DNA of 64,000 nt from Flaccisagitta enflata. Its lineage: Eukaryota; Chaetognatha; Sagittoidea; Aphragmophora. Positions 42,351-53,817 of this stretch are shown here, piece by piece. Location of the stretch: the NCBI GenBank assembly GCA_965153355.1, contig OZ231128.1, forward strand, positions 17,112,001 to 17,176,000, in the 5' to 3' direction. The notes below the pieces were generated by a model. That model ran no database searches. It saw only the letters and a list, made by a program, of their open reading frames with translations, and was not told where the DNA came from. Position 1 is the first letter of the stretch; the number at the start of each line of letters is the position of its first letter. The translations under genes and the position numbers were made by a program.

Positions 42351-43004
42351 CTTAAAATAACTGCGGGGTTGTAATTTCCTTGATTTGGAAATTATTCAAT
42401 TTGAGTTAAAGATATTACTGTTTATCAAATCTCTAATATTTAGAGTGAAAAAAAAAGTGATCGTTTTATGGATTTAAAAGTTACTCTCATTGCTTTCTAA
42501 GAGACCCTTTATTAGGACATCCCAGATAAGATGCAGTTCAATAAAAGTCTAAAATCTCTTTCTAAAATTTACCATCGACATCCTCTTTGACCAAAATGAC
42601 TGTTGTTTTATGATGTTTTTGAAAAATGTGCAACGGGAGCCCTCATATAGATTGCTGGCTAAGGAACTGAAAAATGCGAAAATCGCAATAAACGTCAAAA
42701 TTTGAGATTGTTCAACTTGTTTTCTTTACTTTCCATGCTCCTGATTAGTGATTACTTTAATGGAAGGTTATGCCACAATATGGGACAGGCCATTCCCCTT
42801 CCCCTAGGGTTTCATTCTCCCGGAGTATAAAGTTATTACCTAAAGATAGCAAATTCATTGGGCTTCTGATATTTGCTTGGGACTGTTTCATGATTCTTTT
42901 GTCTAGTTTGGGTTCCTCCCGCAGTTCACTTCCCGCGTTTATGACGGGGACCCCTATCATTGAGCATTCCAACCCCGCGCCCCGCTCCTCGCGCTTAACC
43001 CGGC

Positions 43005-43075
43005 ATATGCATTATAAACATATTCACACCCCGCTCCGTTGGTCCATCCGTCCGTCCGTCCGTCGGTTGGTCATT
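43005..43075 (+). mobile_element. F2-like fragment
   Basis: CACACCCCGCTCCGTTGG followed by TCCATCCGTCCGTCCGTCCG. Only the part around the GTCC tract is present. Confidence 0.5.
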
Positions 43076-43169
43076 TGAGTTATCTTTTGGCTCAATAAGC
43101 TCCTCTACATCGAATATATTGAAATTGTCACTTACTATCTAGGAAAAAAGTATATCTACACTTTCTTCC

Positions 43170-43500
43170 AAGGATATCTCCGCTTCTAAAAATGCTAGAT
43201 AGATTTAAAAAAACAAAACAAATTAAATGTCATCAAAAAATCTTCAAAATAAGTTCAATCTGGTCGGTGTATCTTAAACCGTTTAGAGATTACAAGTGAA
43301 AATATAAAAGATGTTTATTTTCAAAATCAATGAAATATAAAAGACAGCAGAATGCAGAAATTATAGACCCCTTTAAATCAACATATCTCCGCTTCTAGAG
43401 CAGCTAGTACATTTTTAAAAAAAACAAAATTATCTACATGAAAAAATCTAGAAGATGAACTCATTCTGGTTTCTGTGGTTTTATATGTTTGGAAATGGCA
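43170..43500. repeat. About 210-bp diverged duplication
   Basis: ATATCTCCGCTTCTAAAAAT at about 43174 and CATATCTCCGCTTCTAGAGC at about 43383 head two diverged copies. Each continues with TTTAAAAAAACAAAA and a TTCAATCTGGT / CTCATTCTGGT word. Confidence 0.6.
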
Positions 43501-43654
43501 GATATGAATATAAACTTCTTCCTAAATTGTAAATTTGCCTATGAGTGTTAACACTATATCCTCTATACTTGTGGGCGCGTCATCATCAAACGCGTCATCA
43601 GCAACATCAAACCTGTACGAGCAACTCGATGCGCCTTTCACGTGATATTTGAAG

Positions 43655-44215
43655 GGGCGTAACAAACCGTCATGTTCGGGTGTGTCAATATGCAAAAGGT
43701 TTTTTGAGACTATCGACATCAGACAGCATTGGGTATTTAATTTTAAAACTTTTAACATTTGTATTTTGTCAAATTTTATTCATCTTGCATTTTTTTCAAA
43801 ACTCCTTTTTAGCCGCTAATTTGTATATTGCTGTGTTGATGATTTTCTATCTATATCATTGTTACTGAATTCAATCAGATTAAACGCATGAATATCTTAG
43901 TGCTTATTCTAGTTGCAACAAGGTAAAGGTTGTCTATTTATCACTAAAGTTGTAAACAGAGACAATAACAAATCTTCTCTGTTGAATTTATGAGTCTTAT
44001 TTTCACCAAAACTTAGTGCAGATTCTGTAAATATATATCTTTTTGACAATCTTGTCTTGCGCTGAAAAAACGGAAGATGAATGAAATTTGAAAAAATAAA
44101 AACGCTAAAAGTCTTAGAATTATTTTGTTTACACTTCCTGATGTCAATGATCCAATCAAAAATACTTTTGCATATTGACACACCCGACCGTCATGTGGAT
44201 GAGCGGACCAATCAA
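43655..44215. mobile_element. Palindromic element with CGGGTGTGTCAATATGCAAA arms
   Basis: The left arm (about 43655-43800) contains CGGGTGTGTCAATATGCAAA. The right arm (about 44075-44215) contains its complement, and both arms carry TTCATTCATCTT-like and GACATCA words inverted to each other. A GGACCGACGGACGATGG tract follows on the right, linking it to the GTCC-containing families. Confidence 0.6.
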
Positions 44216-44375
44216 CGGACCGACGGACGATGGGTGGGGAGGGGGTCCACTCGCCGACCATAACCCTCTGACCTTCTCCTTCCTTCTCATTCCACAACAA
44301 ATATCTATCTCTTTTCTCTTGACGGGTTCCTTTCAATCTCCCGCTTCTACGCAATTTCAATGAACACGCGTCAAT

Positions 44376-44960
<585 letters not shown>

Positions 44961-45128
44961 TCTTTCTTTCTTACCAGTAATGGCGGCTGTCGCCGTGAGG
45001 AAAAAAGTTGTAAGCATTGGTCACTTTTCACCAAGCTTTTGTTTTCAGTCACTGCAAATCTTTCTACTTGTTAGATCAAATCAAAAGCACTTGCATGTAT
45101 TGGTTGCACTGTTAATAAGAGAAATGTA

Positions 45129-45540
45129 GGTCTGAGCCAAATGAGCTAGATGAGCTAAAATGCTCAAAATCACTCAACCACACAACCAGCTATGCTCATT
45201 GACATGCTTTTTTGTATTTGCATTTATGTATTTATCCTGTTAAAGATCAGAAAAAAATACTGGGCTAAATGAGCTAAGTGAGCTAGAATACATTAAACAC
45301 CCTCACAAATGAGCAACTGAGCTAACTGACATGCTTTTTTGTATCTGCTTTCTTAAACATGTATCGAAATATTCATTCATTTATTGCATTTGAAATCAGA
45401 AAAAAAGACGGAGCAAAATGAGCTAAATGAGCTAAATGAGCTAAATGAGCTAGACTGCTCAAAATCACCCTCACAGATGAGCAGCTATGATCATAAACTT
45501 GTTTTCTTGTATTTGCATGCTCAAACAAACATAAATACAC
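45129..45540. repeat. Tandem repeat, about 130-150 bp unit, three units
   Basis: Landmarks AAATGAGCTAAATGAGCTA, CTCAAAATCACCCTCACA and ACATGCTTTTTTGTATTTGC recur in order at about 45129, 45262 and 45410. The internal GAGCTAAAT nonamer is itself repeated in the third unit. Confidence 0.75.
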
Positions 45541-45738
45541 TCTTTTATTGATCCTAATTAAAATCATAAAATAATAAAAAAAATCAATTTGCATTTTTTA
45601 AATAAATCATAGTGCGAAAAATATTTGTCGTAGAGCATTCTGCTTGGCGCCAAATGAAAGAGAATTATCAAATTTACTTACCCTATAAATTTCATTGAAG
45701 GACCCAATCAGCCCTAGGAGATTTACAACTTCCTAATA

Positions 45739-46503
45739 CAGGGAATACCCCGCCTACCGGGACAAAAGAAAACGACATATCTCTGCGTCTAAAAATGGTG
45801 GATCAATTCTGACAACAGTTCCAGAGAGAGCTTTAGAACCGATTTTGTTATCTATAAACTCTGTCATGGTGAGACCAATACTTTGGCCTTAGTATCCCTT
45901 CTTATGTAAATCATGAAATCTGAAATTGCAAAAATTTGCGATTATGATGTTTTGACAACATTTCTTCATACTCTTGCCAAAGCTAGATAAATCGAGCTAC
46001 TATGCTGGGATTGGTCTTGAATGATGGATAATTCGATGTAGTTTCACACCCCACCATTCATATTGCCTACTTTCAATAATTTTTGAAAATTTCTTAATAA
46101 AAAAATAGGATTTTTGATTTTTTTCTTCAACTGAGTGAAAAATTTCAACGACAGAAACCAAGATATCAGTTTTTAAACCTTTTTCATAAAACTATATTGA
46201 TTCCCCATTCAATTTAAGACAAATCCAAGTTTTTAATCCAATCTCTGTTGCAATAGTTAACAAAAGAAGTGTACAATTAAAGCACTTCGCGCATTTTTGG
46301 AAAAAATTACAAGAAATTTGTCAAATTTTGGTTTTTTTTCCATCTTTTTGTGTGCTTTAAGTGTACTATTCAGTTATGATTTTTCTTAATGATATAAAAT
46401 CGGTTTAAAAGATCTACCAGAATCTGTTTTCAAATCAAATTAGTCATTTTCAGAAGAGAAAATGTGTCGTTTTCTTTGGTCCCGGTTGGCGCGGTATTCC
46501 CTG
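45739..46503. mobile_element. TA-flanked miniature element, 765 bp
   Basis: The inverted ends CAGGGAATACCCCGCCTACC (left) and CAGGGAATACCGCGCCAACC (right, complement) extend over about 40 bp to AAAGAAAACGACA. Both ends abut TA (45737-45738, 46504-46505). No coding frame. Tc1/mariner-type by its target duplication. Confidence 0.8.
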
Positions 46504-46539
46504 TAAGAAAATAAAAACCATGTTTCTCTCGAATATGTC

Positions 46540-46568
46540 AAAAAGTCGAAGACTGACTTCGACTTTTT
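46540..46568. other. Hairpin AAAAAGTCGAAG
   Basis: The stem AAAAAGTCGAAG / CTTCGACTTTTT surrounds a 5-base loop. The stem shares AAAAAGTCGAA with the 30-bp palindrome at 24068. Confidence 0.75.
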
Positions 46569-46581
46569 TCCCGACTAACGT

Positions 46582-46582
<1 letters not shown>

Positions 46583-46657
<75 letters not shown>

Positions 46658-46661
46658 TCAT
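46583..46661. repeat. (TTTC)n array
   Basis: Pure TTTC tetranucleotide. From 46662 to 46990 nothing is supported. Confidence 0.96.
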
Positions 46662-46986
46662 ACAAAAGGTCATAAAGGCAAACTCCTTCCTAAGGCAAGT
46701 CGCGAGTCAAGGATGAAACTCGCAAATGTCAAAATGTTTTTTTATTCTCTTCACTTTTGATAAGAAGAGAAAAGGTCTCTTAGACATACGAGATAAGACA
46801 ATGTACGTACTTCGCATGCATTTCACCGCTCCCTTTAAAAAAACCCATCAAGAATCTGGTTGGCTTTTTCGTGCAAATGGCAAAGACGAGATATCTTTAT
46901 TCGTGTAATTGCTACTCAAATACTCAAATACTCGAATAAGAAAGGAGGTTAGAAAGGGAGGGAGGAAGAAGGAAGGAAGGAAGGAA

Positions 46987-47370
<384 letters not shown>

Positions 47371-47403
47371 GTGACAGACAAAAAGATGGATAACGAAACT
47401 CAC

Positions 47404-47773
47404 CGATATCCATATCATTCACGATGAGAAATTGAAAGCGCCGATCCATCATCATTTTTTCCACTCTGCCGTTGCCGTTTTCGCCATCACCGCCTCCACT
47501 CCCATCACCACCGATCCCACCACTTCCTCTCCAACCTCCGCTACTATCCTCCCTCAACACCATCGCCCTCGTCGACGGTTTCGCCTTGAAGACGATGATG
47601 ATAATGATGCTGACGATGAAGATGGAAGCGATGGTCAACGCGGCCACCATCGCCATCCGCATCATTCGCCGTCGACGCCTCGATGACGTCACTTCCGTTT
47701 TGATATCGTATGACGTCATATCCGGTTTCGTTTCCGGCGTCAATTCAACGAGAAATTCCGGCGTCTTTTCCAT
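47404..47773 (-). CDS. Type II membrane protein first exon; possible CANT1-type apyrase
   Basis: The exon encodes 123 residues plus one base and ends at a strong donor (GATATCG, then GTGAGT; phase 1). The chosen ATG has A at -3 and G at +4. The order is: a short polar N-terminus; a basic stretch (SSRRRRRMMRM, residues 30-40); a membrane segment at about 41-62 (VAALTIASIFIVSIIIIIVF); a Gly-rich linker; and at the end RRFQFLIVNDMDI. CANT1-type calcium-activated nucleotidases are type II membrane proteins whose catalytic domain opens with a beta strand of similar form (aromatic, hydrophobic run, then D-L-D). That match rests on about a dozen residues, and no later exon was identified. The fit to a type II membrane topology is firm; the family is a suggestion. 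Confidence 0.55.
47684..47718. promoter_or_regulatory. Two CRE palindromes
   Basis: TGACGTCA occurs at 47684-47691 and 47711-47718, 27 bp apart, within the 5' part of the exon. The 8-mer is the full binding site for CREB/ATF proteins. If translation starts at a later Met the sites could be in a leader or promoter. As annotated they are coding, and they may have no regulatory role. Confidence 0.35.
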
Positions 47774-47884
47774 ATTTTTAAATCCGGCGTCTTTTGTTTT
47801 GTTTTGTTTGTTTTTTTTTTCGGTCCAAATGTCGTGATCTTGTGTGATCAAACGCCGATATTTCTTTACGTTTGATTTTTTTTT

Positions 47885-48606
47885 CACGATTCGCTCGTTC
47901 GTTTGTTTGTTTGTTCGTTCGTTCGTTCGCTCGCTCGCTTGTTTATTAGTTTGTTTGTTCGTTAGTTTGTTTTCTTGCGGCTTGTTTGTTTCCAGTTTGT
48001 TGGTTCGTTTGAATGTTTATTCGTATGTTTGTTTGTTTTTTTTTTGTTTTTTTTTGAAAGGTTAACTTCTATTTTTTGTTGTGTATGTTTCATACAAGAA
48101 TTATTAGATTTCAGAGTCAAACAAAACCCTTGAATCTCATTGAATTGACTCTGGATGAAGTGAGAGAAATGACAAGTTTTCTTTACCAAGATGAAATAGA
48201 TGCTGACCATTCAGCAAAACTTAAGAAGTGTTTTCTTTTGTTCTTGTGAGATTTCTTTGAAAGGTCAATATTGTTTAGTTTAGTTTAGTGTTTTTTTTAT
48301 GGTTTTTTTTTGCAAAGCACGAGATTTTTTCCTTGTCGCTGGAGTTGCACGGCCGTTGGTTATTGCGTTCGTCATACTGGTTGTCATAAAAGTCTCCTGA
48401 TAAGAGCTGATAAAACTTCTTTACTGAGTTTGCCCTCTCTAATCTTATTTTCCCTTTTTTTTAGATGAGTCATCGCATCCCTATTTAGTTAATACTGTGA
48501 TCTATCCGACGGAAAATGAATCGATGAGTTTGTCGGTCGGTCGGTTGGTCCTCCAGAACATATTTTCTCTTTGATTTGTACAGTTCAAGAGCCGTTTATC
48601 TTTCTC
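47885..48606. other. GTTT/GTTC-rich patch and unassigned sequence
   Basis: A degenerate GTTT/GTTC/GCTC patch covers about 47885-48030 and starts about 110 bp upstream of the membrane-protein start codon. The rest shows no feature. Confidence 0.5.
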
Positions 48607-48811
48607 TTTTTAGTTGCGGACACACAACTCTATAAGAGGCTTTGTCCGTCCGTCCATTGGTCCGTCCATCTGTGGGTCCGTCCGTCCGTCAGCATGAGTC
48701 GAAAAGTGGAAAAACAATCGTTTTAGAAAAATTGCCAAACAATTGCGGACAATTGCATTTCCGCCCCTGCCCACCCGTCCGCAACTGGTGGCCGTGTATC
48801 CGGCCTCGTTT
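48607..48811 (+). mobile_element. F2 element copy, TTG subtype
   Basis: Hairpin AGTTG-CGGACACA-CAACT, then CTTTGTCCGTCCGTCC. The distal motif CCCACCCGTCCGCAACTGG has a 10-base core exactly complementary to AGTTGCGGAC. The end is GTGTATCCGGCCTCGTTT. Confidence 0.75.
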
Positions 48812-48820
48812 CTTTCATCT

Positions 48821-49008
48821 TTAGTCGCGGACAGGCGACTCTACACCTTGCTGTGTCGGTCCGTCGTTCCGTCCGTCCGTCGAATTATAGCCTTTTTTGT
48901 TCTTTTTTTCATAGCTTTATAGGTCATTCTAAGGTTTGTAGTTCTGTATTTCTGTTGTACTGCCCCTGCCCAACCGTCCGCGACTTTTGCCCCGTGTTGG
49001 GCTTGTTT
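48821..49008 (+). mobile_element. F2 element copy, TCG subtype
   Basis: It lies 9 bp after the preceding copy in the same orientation. Hairpin AGTCGC-GGACAG-GCGACT, TCTACACCTTGCTGTGTCGG, a GTCC tract. The distal core GTCCGCGACT is exactly complementary to AGTCGCGGAC. The end is diverged (GTGTTGGGCTTGTTT). Confidence 0.75.
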
Positions 49009-49046
49009 CTTTCTCCTTGGTCTCCCATTCATTTTTTCTATTTTCC

Positions 49047-49244
<198 letters not shown>

Positions 49245-49599
49245 CACCACTTTCTTATAATCAATTATGTACTTATAGTTTCCGATAAGACAAGGAAGTG
49301 AATGATTGAAATTTTCTTAATGTATTTTTGACAAAAGTAAATAAATCATATCGTGATATCATTTTAGTTTTCATGACGAATGCAAGGAAATGACAACTTC
49401 AACCCATGTGGGGCCGGATGTTGTTGTTGTTGTTTTGCTTCTCTTTGCCAATTTCTTTCGTAAATCTAATTCCTGAACTACTTTGCTTTCCCTCTTTCTC
49501 TCCTTCTAATCGCTATTTTGAATAATTGGGCTGCATTTCTCAAATTACTGCTACGTATATATGCTACATGTTATTCCTCGATGCCATTCACTCGCCATT

Positions 49600-49935
49600 C
49601 ATCCGCCTTTATTCTCCATCGTTCATTTGCAATCTCCGTCGTTCATTCGCCATCACCATAGCCCTCGTTCATTCGCCATCGCCGTCGTTCATTAGCCATT
49701 GCCCTCCTCCATTCGCCATCACCATCGCCGTTGTTCATTCGCCGTAGCCGTTGTTCATTCGCCGTAGCTGTCGTTTATTGGCCATTGCCGTTGTTCTCTC
49801 GCCATTGCCATTGTTCATTCGCCATAGCCATCGTTCAATCGCCATCGCCCTTGTTCACCCGCCATCGTTCATTCGCCATCGCCGTTGTTCATTCGCCATC
49901 GCCATCGTTTCATTCGCCATCGCCATCGCCATCGT
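49600..49935. repeat. GTTCATTCGCCATCGCC minisatellite
   Basis: About 18 imperfect units of 15-18 bp lie immediately downstream of the last exon of the minus-strand gene. A minus-strand AATAAA at 49774-49779 within it could serve as a poly(A) signal, but this is only a word match. Confidence 0.85.
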
Positions 49936-50067
49936 TCATTCTACGTTGCCTCCGTCGTAGGCAATTTGATTTCTCTCCAGATCTCTTGGCCTGAACCAGT
50001 CTTTGTAGGTGCCTCCCCATTCCTGAGGTTTAATGTTATCTAATAAGTGGTCGGTACACAGAACACC
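49936..50067 (-). CDS. Unrecognised minus-strand gene, exon 6 (last)
   Basis: It follows a strong acceptor (ATCCTCGTCTCAACTTTCAG) in phase 0 and encodes 43 residues to a TGA. The content is clearly non-repeat: GVLCTDHLLDNIKPQEWGGT, then YKDWFRPRDLERNQIA. I do not recognise the family. The last five or so residues run toward the flanking minisatellite. A GTAGAA just before the stop leaves open a further exon. Confidence 0.65.
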   Translation of the reverse strand, partial: GVLCTDHLLDNIKPQEWGGTYKDWFRPRDLERNQIAYDGGNVE

Positions 50068-50423
50068 CTGAAAGTTGAGACGAGGATATTTTGACAATTC
50101 TTGACAAGTCCGTACAGTTGCCCTTCGCTTAGACAACCCCACTCTTCAGCTTAAGATAAAATCGTCTCTAATGTATTATATCTTATGTCTTTAACTACGT
50201 AAAAATTTCATGTTTTTTTATGTTTCATATTTCATATTTCATATGAATTGAAAATGCAACGATAAAAGGAAAGAATAATTTTGCTCAATCCCTTACGATG
50301 CGCTTAAATAAAATTAATGACTAATGGATTATTGATACAGATTCATATTGATTCATAATAAAATAGTTGGCCTTGGCCATATCGACTGATAGATTGACGG
50401 TTTATTGATTCAGATAATCAATA

Positions 50424-51695
50424 CAGTGCGGCTCAAAAAAAAGTTTTAGGTCTTTTACATGTTATATTGCAGGTATCTATTCATGGATCTTAAAAAAATC
50501 CATGATAGAATTAAAGAGTTTTTAAAAATAAAGCATATGCCGCCAAGCACAATTTTGTCGGTCTAATGGTTTGAAAGTAACAGAAGTTTGAAGTTGATGT
50601 CCCAAAAATCTGTTGGGAAAAAAACTTCGGCAACAAAACAAGGCCAAGTAGGCCAATGATGCGTCCTCTTTGAATGAACGTTTTTTATGAATGAATGTTT
50701 TTTTATGAATGAATGTCATTTGTGAATGAATGAATGATTGAATAGATGAATTACTTGATGTATGCTTCTTTTACTGGGGTAAAACCACTTTTTTGTTGAA
50801 AAAATGCTTGATTTTGATGTTTTTAAAGAATGCGTTACCGACCAACCAACCGACCAACCAACCAACCGACCAACCGACCGACGGACACAGCCTATTATAG
50901 AGATGCGAGGACGCATCTAAAAAATCGAACTGCTTGTTTGTCAGTGTTTCACATCCAACCAATGAGTAAAACATAGCAAAATCCATGACCATTTTGAAGC
51001 TCTGCGAAAGACCTTTCAAACAAGACCTTGTTGGATGTCCTAGCTCTATCGGTTTGGAAATGGCGTTAGGATGAAGACAGGTGGTAAATGATTTGGAAAT
51101 CTACTATGTGATTTTCATGGCTTATCTTTATTCTAATATAAAAGTTAAACGCATTGAGTTAAAAATTTTTTCTTGGCGCCATTTTGAAGAAAATTTGAAG
51201 CTCTTCAATTTGCTCATGGATAAAGAGTAGCTAAGATAATCTTGAGCTGCATCATTGTCAAAAATAGAAAGACTAAAATTGTTCATTGGAAAAACATGAA
51301 ATGAGCATTTTTTTCAATCAGTGATTTTTTTCTTCAAACCTTTGCCATTTCTAAACGAATAAAGCTACAGTGACCAGCAACGTCCCATTTGGAAGATTTT
51401 TCGCAGAGCTTTCAAATGGTCATGGATTTTTTATGGTTCTGGCCCACAGTTAAGCAGTTAAGTGCTCGCTTTTGATGGTCTTTAAGGCATTTGGGTGATG
51501 AAACCTCAAAAACACCATTGCAACTTGTTTTTTTTTTATGCTGCGCCATTTTTCACTTTCTAGTCAAAATGTGAAGGTTTATTCAAGTATTGTAGTCTAA
51601 ATTATAGATGATAAAGAAAAAATAGTTAAACGGTTATGTCTATTGTTATAAAATAGGTTTTAATACTACCTAAAACTTTTTTTTGAGCCGCACTG
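50424..51695. mobile_element. TA-flanked element, 1272 bp, in intron 5
   Basis: Perfect 28-bp inverted ends begin CAGTGCGGCTCAAAAAAAAG and both abut TA (50422-50423, 51696-51697). Inside is a second, diverged inverted repeat (about 50985-51065 against 51340-51435, word CATGACCATTT, AAGCTCTGCGAAA). There is also an F2 fragment at about 50838-50925 (CCAACCGACCAACC, GGACACAGCC, hairpin-like GATGCGAGGACGCATC). No transposase frame. It lies in the intron between exons 5 and 6 of the minus-strand gene. Confidence 0.85.
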
Positions 51696-51838
51696 TATAA
51701 TGACACAGATGAATCTCAGACATTGGCCATATTGTTGGATAAACAGTTAGATGGATTTTTCTCAAAGATGATTCTGACGACTACACAGATCTACTGACAC
51801 TCAAAAGATTCAGATGATGTCACGGATAGACATGAGAC

Positions 51839-51928
51839 CTTGGCCATATCGATGGAGGCGCCAAAATTGGGATGGAAATCCGCCGGAAGTGATTTCGGAA
51901 TCGCCAACTCGTTCGTCCGATCCGAGGC
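51839..51928 (-). CDS. Unrecognised minus-strand gene, exon 5
   Basis: Ninety nucleotides in phase 0-0 lie between the acceptor CTCTCTGTCCTCCAG, whose pyrimidine tract is the end of the adjoining (CT)n array, and a donor GTCTCA. It encodes 30 residues with ASDRTNELAIPKSLPADFHP and then NFGASIDMAK. The sequence is not low-complexity and joins in frame to the flanking exons. Family unknown. Confidence 0.6.
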
Positions 51929-52110
<182 letters not shown>

Positions 52111-52291
52111 ACAGAGACAGCGACAGCGACAGCGACAGAGACAGAGACAGAGACAGAGACAGAGAGAGAGAGAGATAAAGAGAATGAACATTTTTATCAA
52201 CGTATACAATTAGGGGATTGGCCGATATACTTCATTTGATGAAAACAATAACACTACAACAAAAAAACAAAACAAAAAAAAAAACAACTAC

Positions 52292-52382
<91 letters not shown>

Positions 52383-52383
52383 C
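52292..52383. repeat. (AAC)n array at a splice donor
   Basis: Pure AAC. On the minus strand it is (GTT)n starting right after the donor GTGAGT of exon 4. Confidence 0.96.
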
Positions 52384-52387
52384 TCAC

Positions 52388-52462
52388 CCCTTGAGCTATT
52401 TTGATTCTGTTCAGTGCCGAGGGTCGGCCGAAAGCTCCAGGATAGAAGAAATCTTCAACCAC
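52388..52462 (-). CDS. Unrecognised minus-strand gene, exon 4
   Basis: Seventy-five nucleotides in phase 0-0 lie between the acceptor TTCTGGATTCTCAG and the strong donor GTGAGT. It encodes 25 residues containing VEDFFYPGAFGRPSALNRIK. The even phase, good sites and aromatic/Pro/Gly content make it a convincing exon. I do not recognise the family. Confidence 0.65.
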
Positions 52463-52772
52463 CTGAGAATCCAGAACAAGATCACAACACCACAACTATG
52501 ATTAAGGGAAACGCCGACGTGCACATGACACGACGCACCCGAAATTCTTTTAAAATCTAGAACAAAAACTTCTTTACAAAATAAGTATTAGTTTTCCAAG
52601 GGGAAATGAAATTTCATCTTTTCAAGTAAACTATAGCTTTGCATCTGGGCATGACTGAATAAAAGTAAGTTCTTTTCGCAATCAAACTTATTCTCCTTAT
52701 GTTAATATACGCATTTGTTCTAGATGGCATAAGTGTCTCTACCGCGAGAAATACTTGCATTTTTCTGTAGAT

Positions 52773-52860
52773 GCTGCCTCGTATCTCGTGCCCATCCGTC
52801 AGTAGGGCGGTCAGTCGACAGGTCGGTCGGTCGGTCGGTCAGTCGCGCAAACGTTTGATT
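52773..52860 (+). mobile_element. F2 element fragment
   Basis: CTCGTATCTCGTGCCCATCC followed by GGTCGGTCGGTCGGTCAGTC. Only the part around the GTCC-like tract remains. It lies in an intron of the minus-strand gene, just downstream of exon 3. Confidence 0.45.
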
Positions 52861-52895
52861 CACAAAGTCCATGGTTTTGGTAAGCAGATGCTGAC

Positions 52896-53080
52896 CGTTT
52901 GTTTCCATTTGGGCGGTTCTGTGAGATGTGAGCTGACTTTGAGTTGTTTCGTCGGCGGTTTCGGTTCCGGTTTCTCGCCTTTTCGCGGCTTCTTTCCTTT
53001 TTTACCTTTTTCCTTTTTCGATTGCCCTTTTTTCTTTTTCGACTTTGGAGATTTCGTCGACTTTTTCGCTTTATCGCCCT
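52896..53080 (-). CDS. Unrecognised minus-strand gene, exon 3 (Lys-rich)
   Basis: It begins after the acceptor ATCTTTTGTTGCCGACAG with two bases that complete a Glu codon. It encodes a very basic stretch (GDKAKKSTKSPKSKKKKGQS, then many K/G/P) followed by KPPTKQLKVSSHLTEPPKWK. The donor is uncertain. GTCAGC at 52895 (used here) and GTCAGC at 52937 both end in phase 0 and both join exon 4 in frame, so 14 residues may be optional. Confidence 0.6.
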
Positions 53081-53084
53081 CTGT

Positions 53085-53203
53085 CGGCAACAAAAGATAA
53101 AAGTCGGCAACAAAAGATGAAAGTCGGCAACAAAAGATGAAAGTCGGCAACAAAAGATCAAAGTCGGCAACAAAAGATCAAAGTCGGCAACAAAAGATTT
53201 TTG
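53085..53203. repeat. 20-bp minisatellite at a splice acceptor
   Basis: Six tandem units of GTCGGCAACAAAAGATGAAA. On the minus strand each unit reads as a pyrimidine-rich CTTTTGTTGCCGAC, and the last one forms the acceptor tract of exon 3. Confidence 0.92.
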
Positions 53204-53244
53204 GCGTAATTTTGATGGAATAATTTATGCTTACGTGAAAACTC

Positions 53245-53351
<107 letters not shown>

Positions 53352-53434
53352 TAAGGTGTGTGGGGGGGGGGGGGAGAAGGAACAATTGTACAATCGTATT
53401 CCAAAATCAATAAGTGGAGTTCAATTCATCTGAC

Positions 53435-53456
53435 CTTGTTTCGGTGCGACAGCAGG
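53435..53456 (-). CDS. Unrecognised minus-strand gene, exon 2 (22-nt microexon)
   Basis: The 22 bases lie between a clear acceptor (ATTTCCTCTTTACAG) and a donor (AACAAG, then GTCAGA). They encode PAVAPKQ plus the first base of the next codon. Phase 0 on the left matches exon 1, and phase 1 on the right matches exon 3. This double match is what makes so short an exon credible. Confidence 0.6.
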
Positions 53457-53817
53457 CTGTAAAGAGGAAATTGAGTGATAATTGAGTCAATAAAGTTTTC
53501 TTTTGTTGTAAAGCACAAAAACAGGTCGCACGTCAAGTCTCGTAAGGTGCGCAGTTTATCGGAGCAACTTTGTCAACTTTTAGTCAATTCTGTCGAGGTT
53601 TGCTTTTGATTGGGACAAGGCCGCAGGGGAAGGGTGACTAGTGGCAGTTTAGAGAAGGTAACTGGGGTATTTGGGCAGGGGCAGTGAGGCTAAAAATCTC
53701 TACGTCGAAAAAGTAAACGGACTGCCAGGGGGGATGAAGCGACGGGCGGACCGATAAGCTATATATAAGGGAGACAGAAGGGCATTGAGTCGCACAACTG
53801 ACAAGTGACAAGCAAAC

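Noticed and set aside
42770-43078. Plus-strand frame of 102 residues
   Set aside because: It lacks splice sites and homology cues, and its end runs into an F2-like GTCC tract.
50370-51860. Word TTGGCCATATCGA recurring near 50375, 51729 and 51838 as duplicated exon 5 pieces
   Set aside because: The match is under 20 bp and the flanks do not align. Only the copy at 51839-51928 has an open frame with both splice sites.
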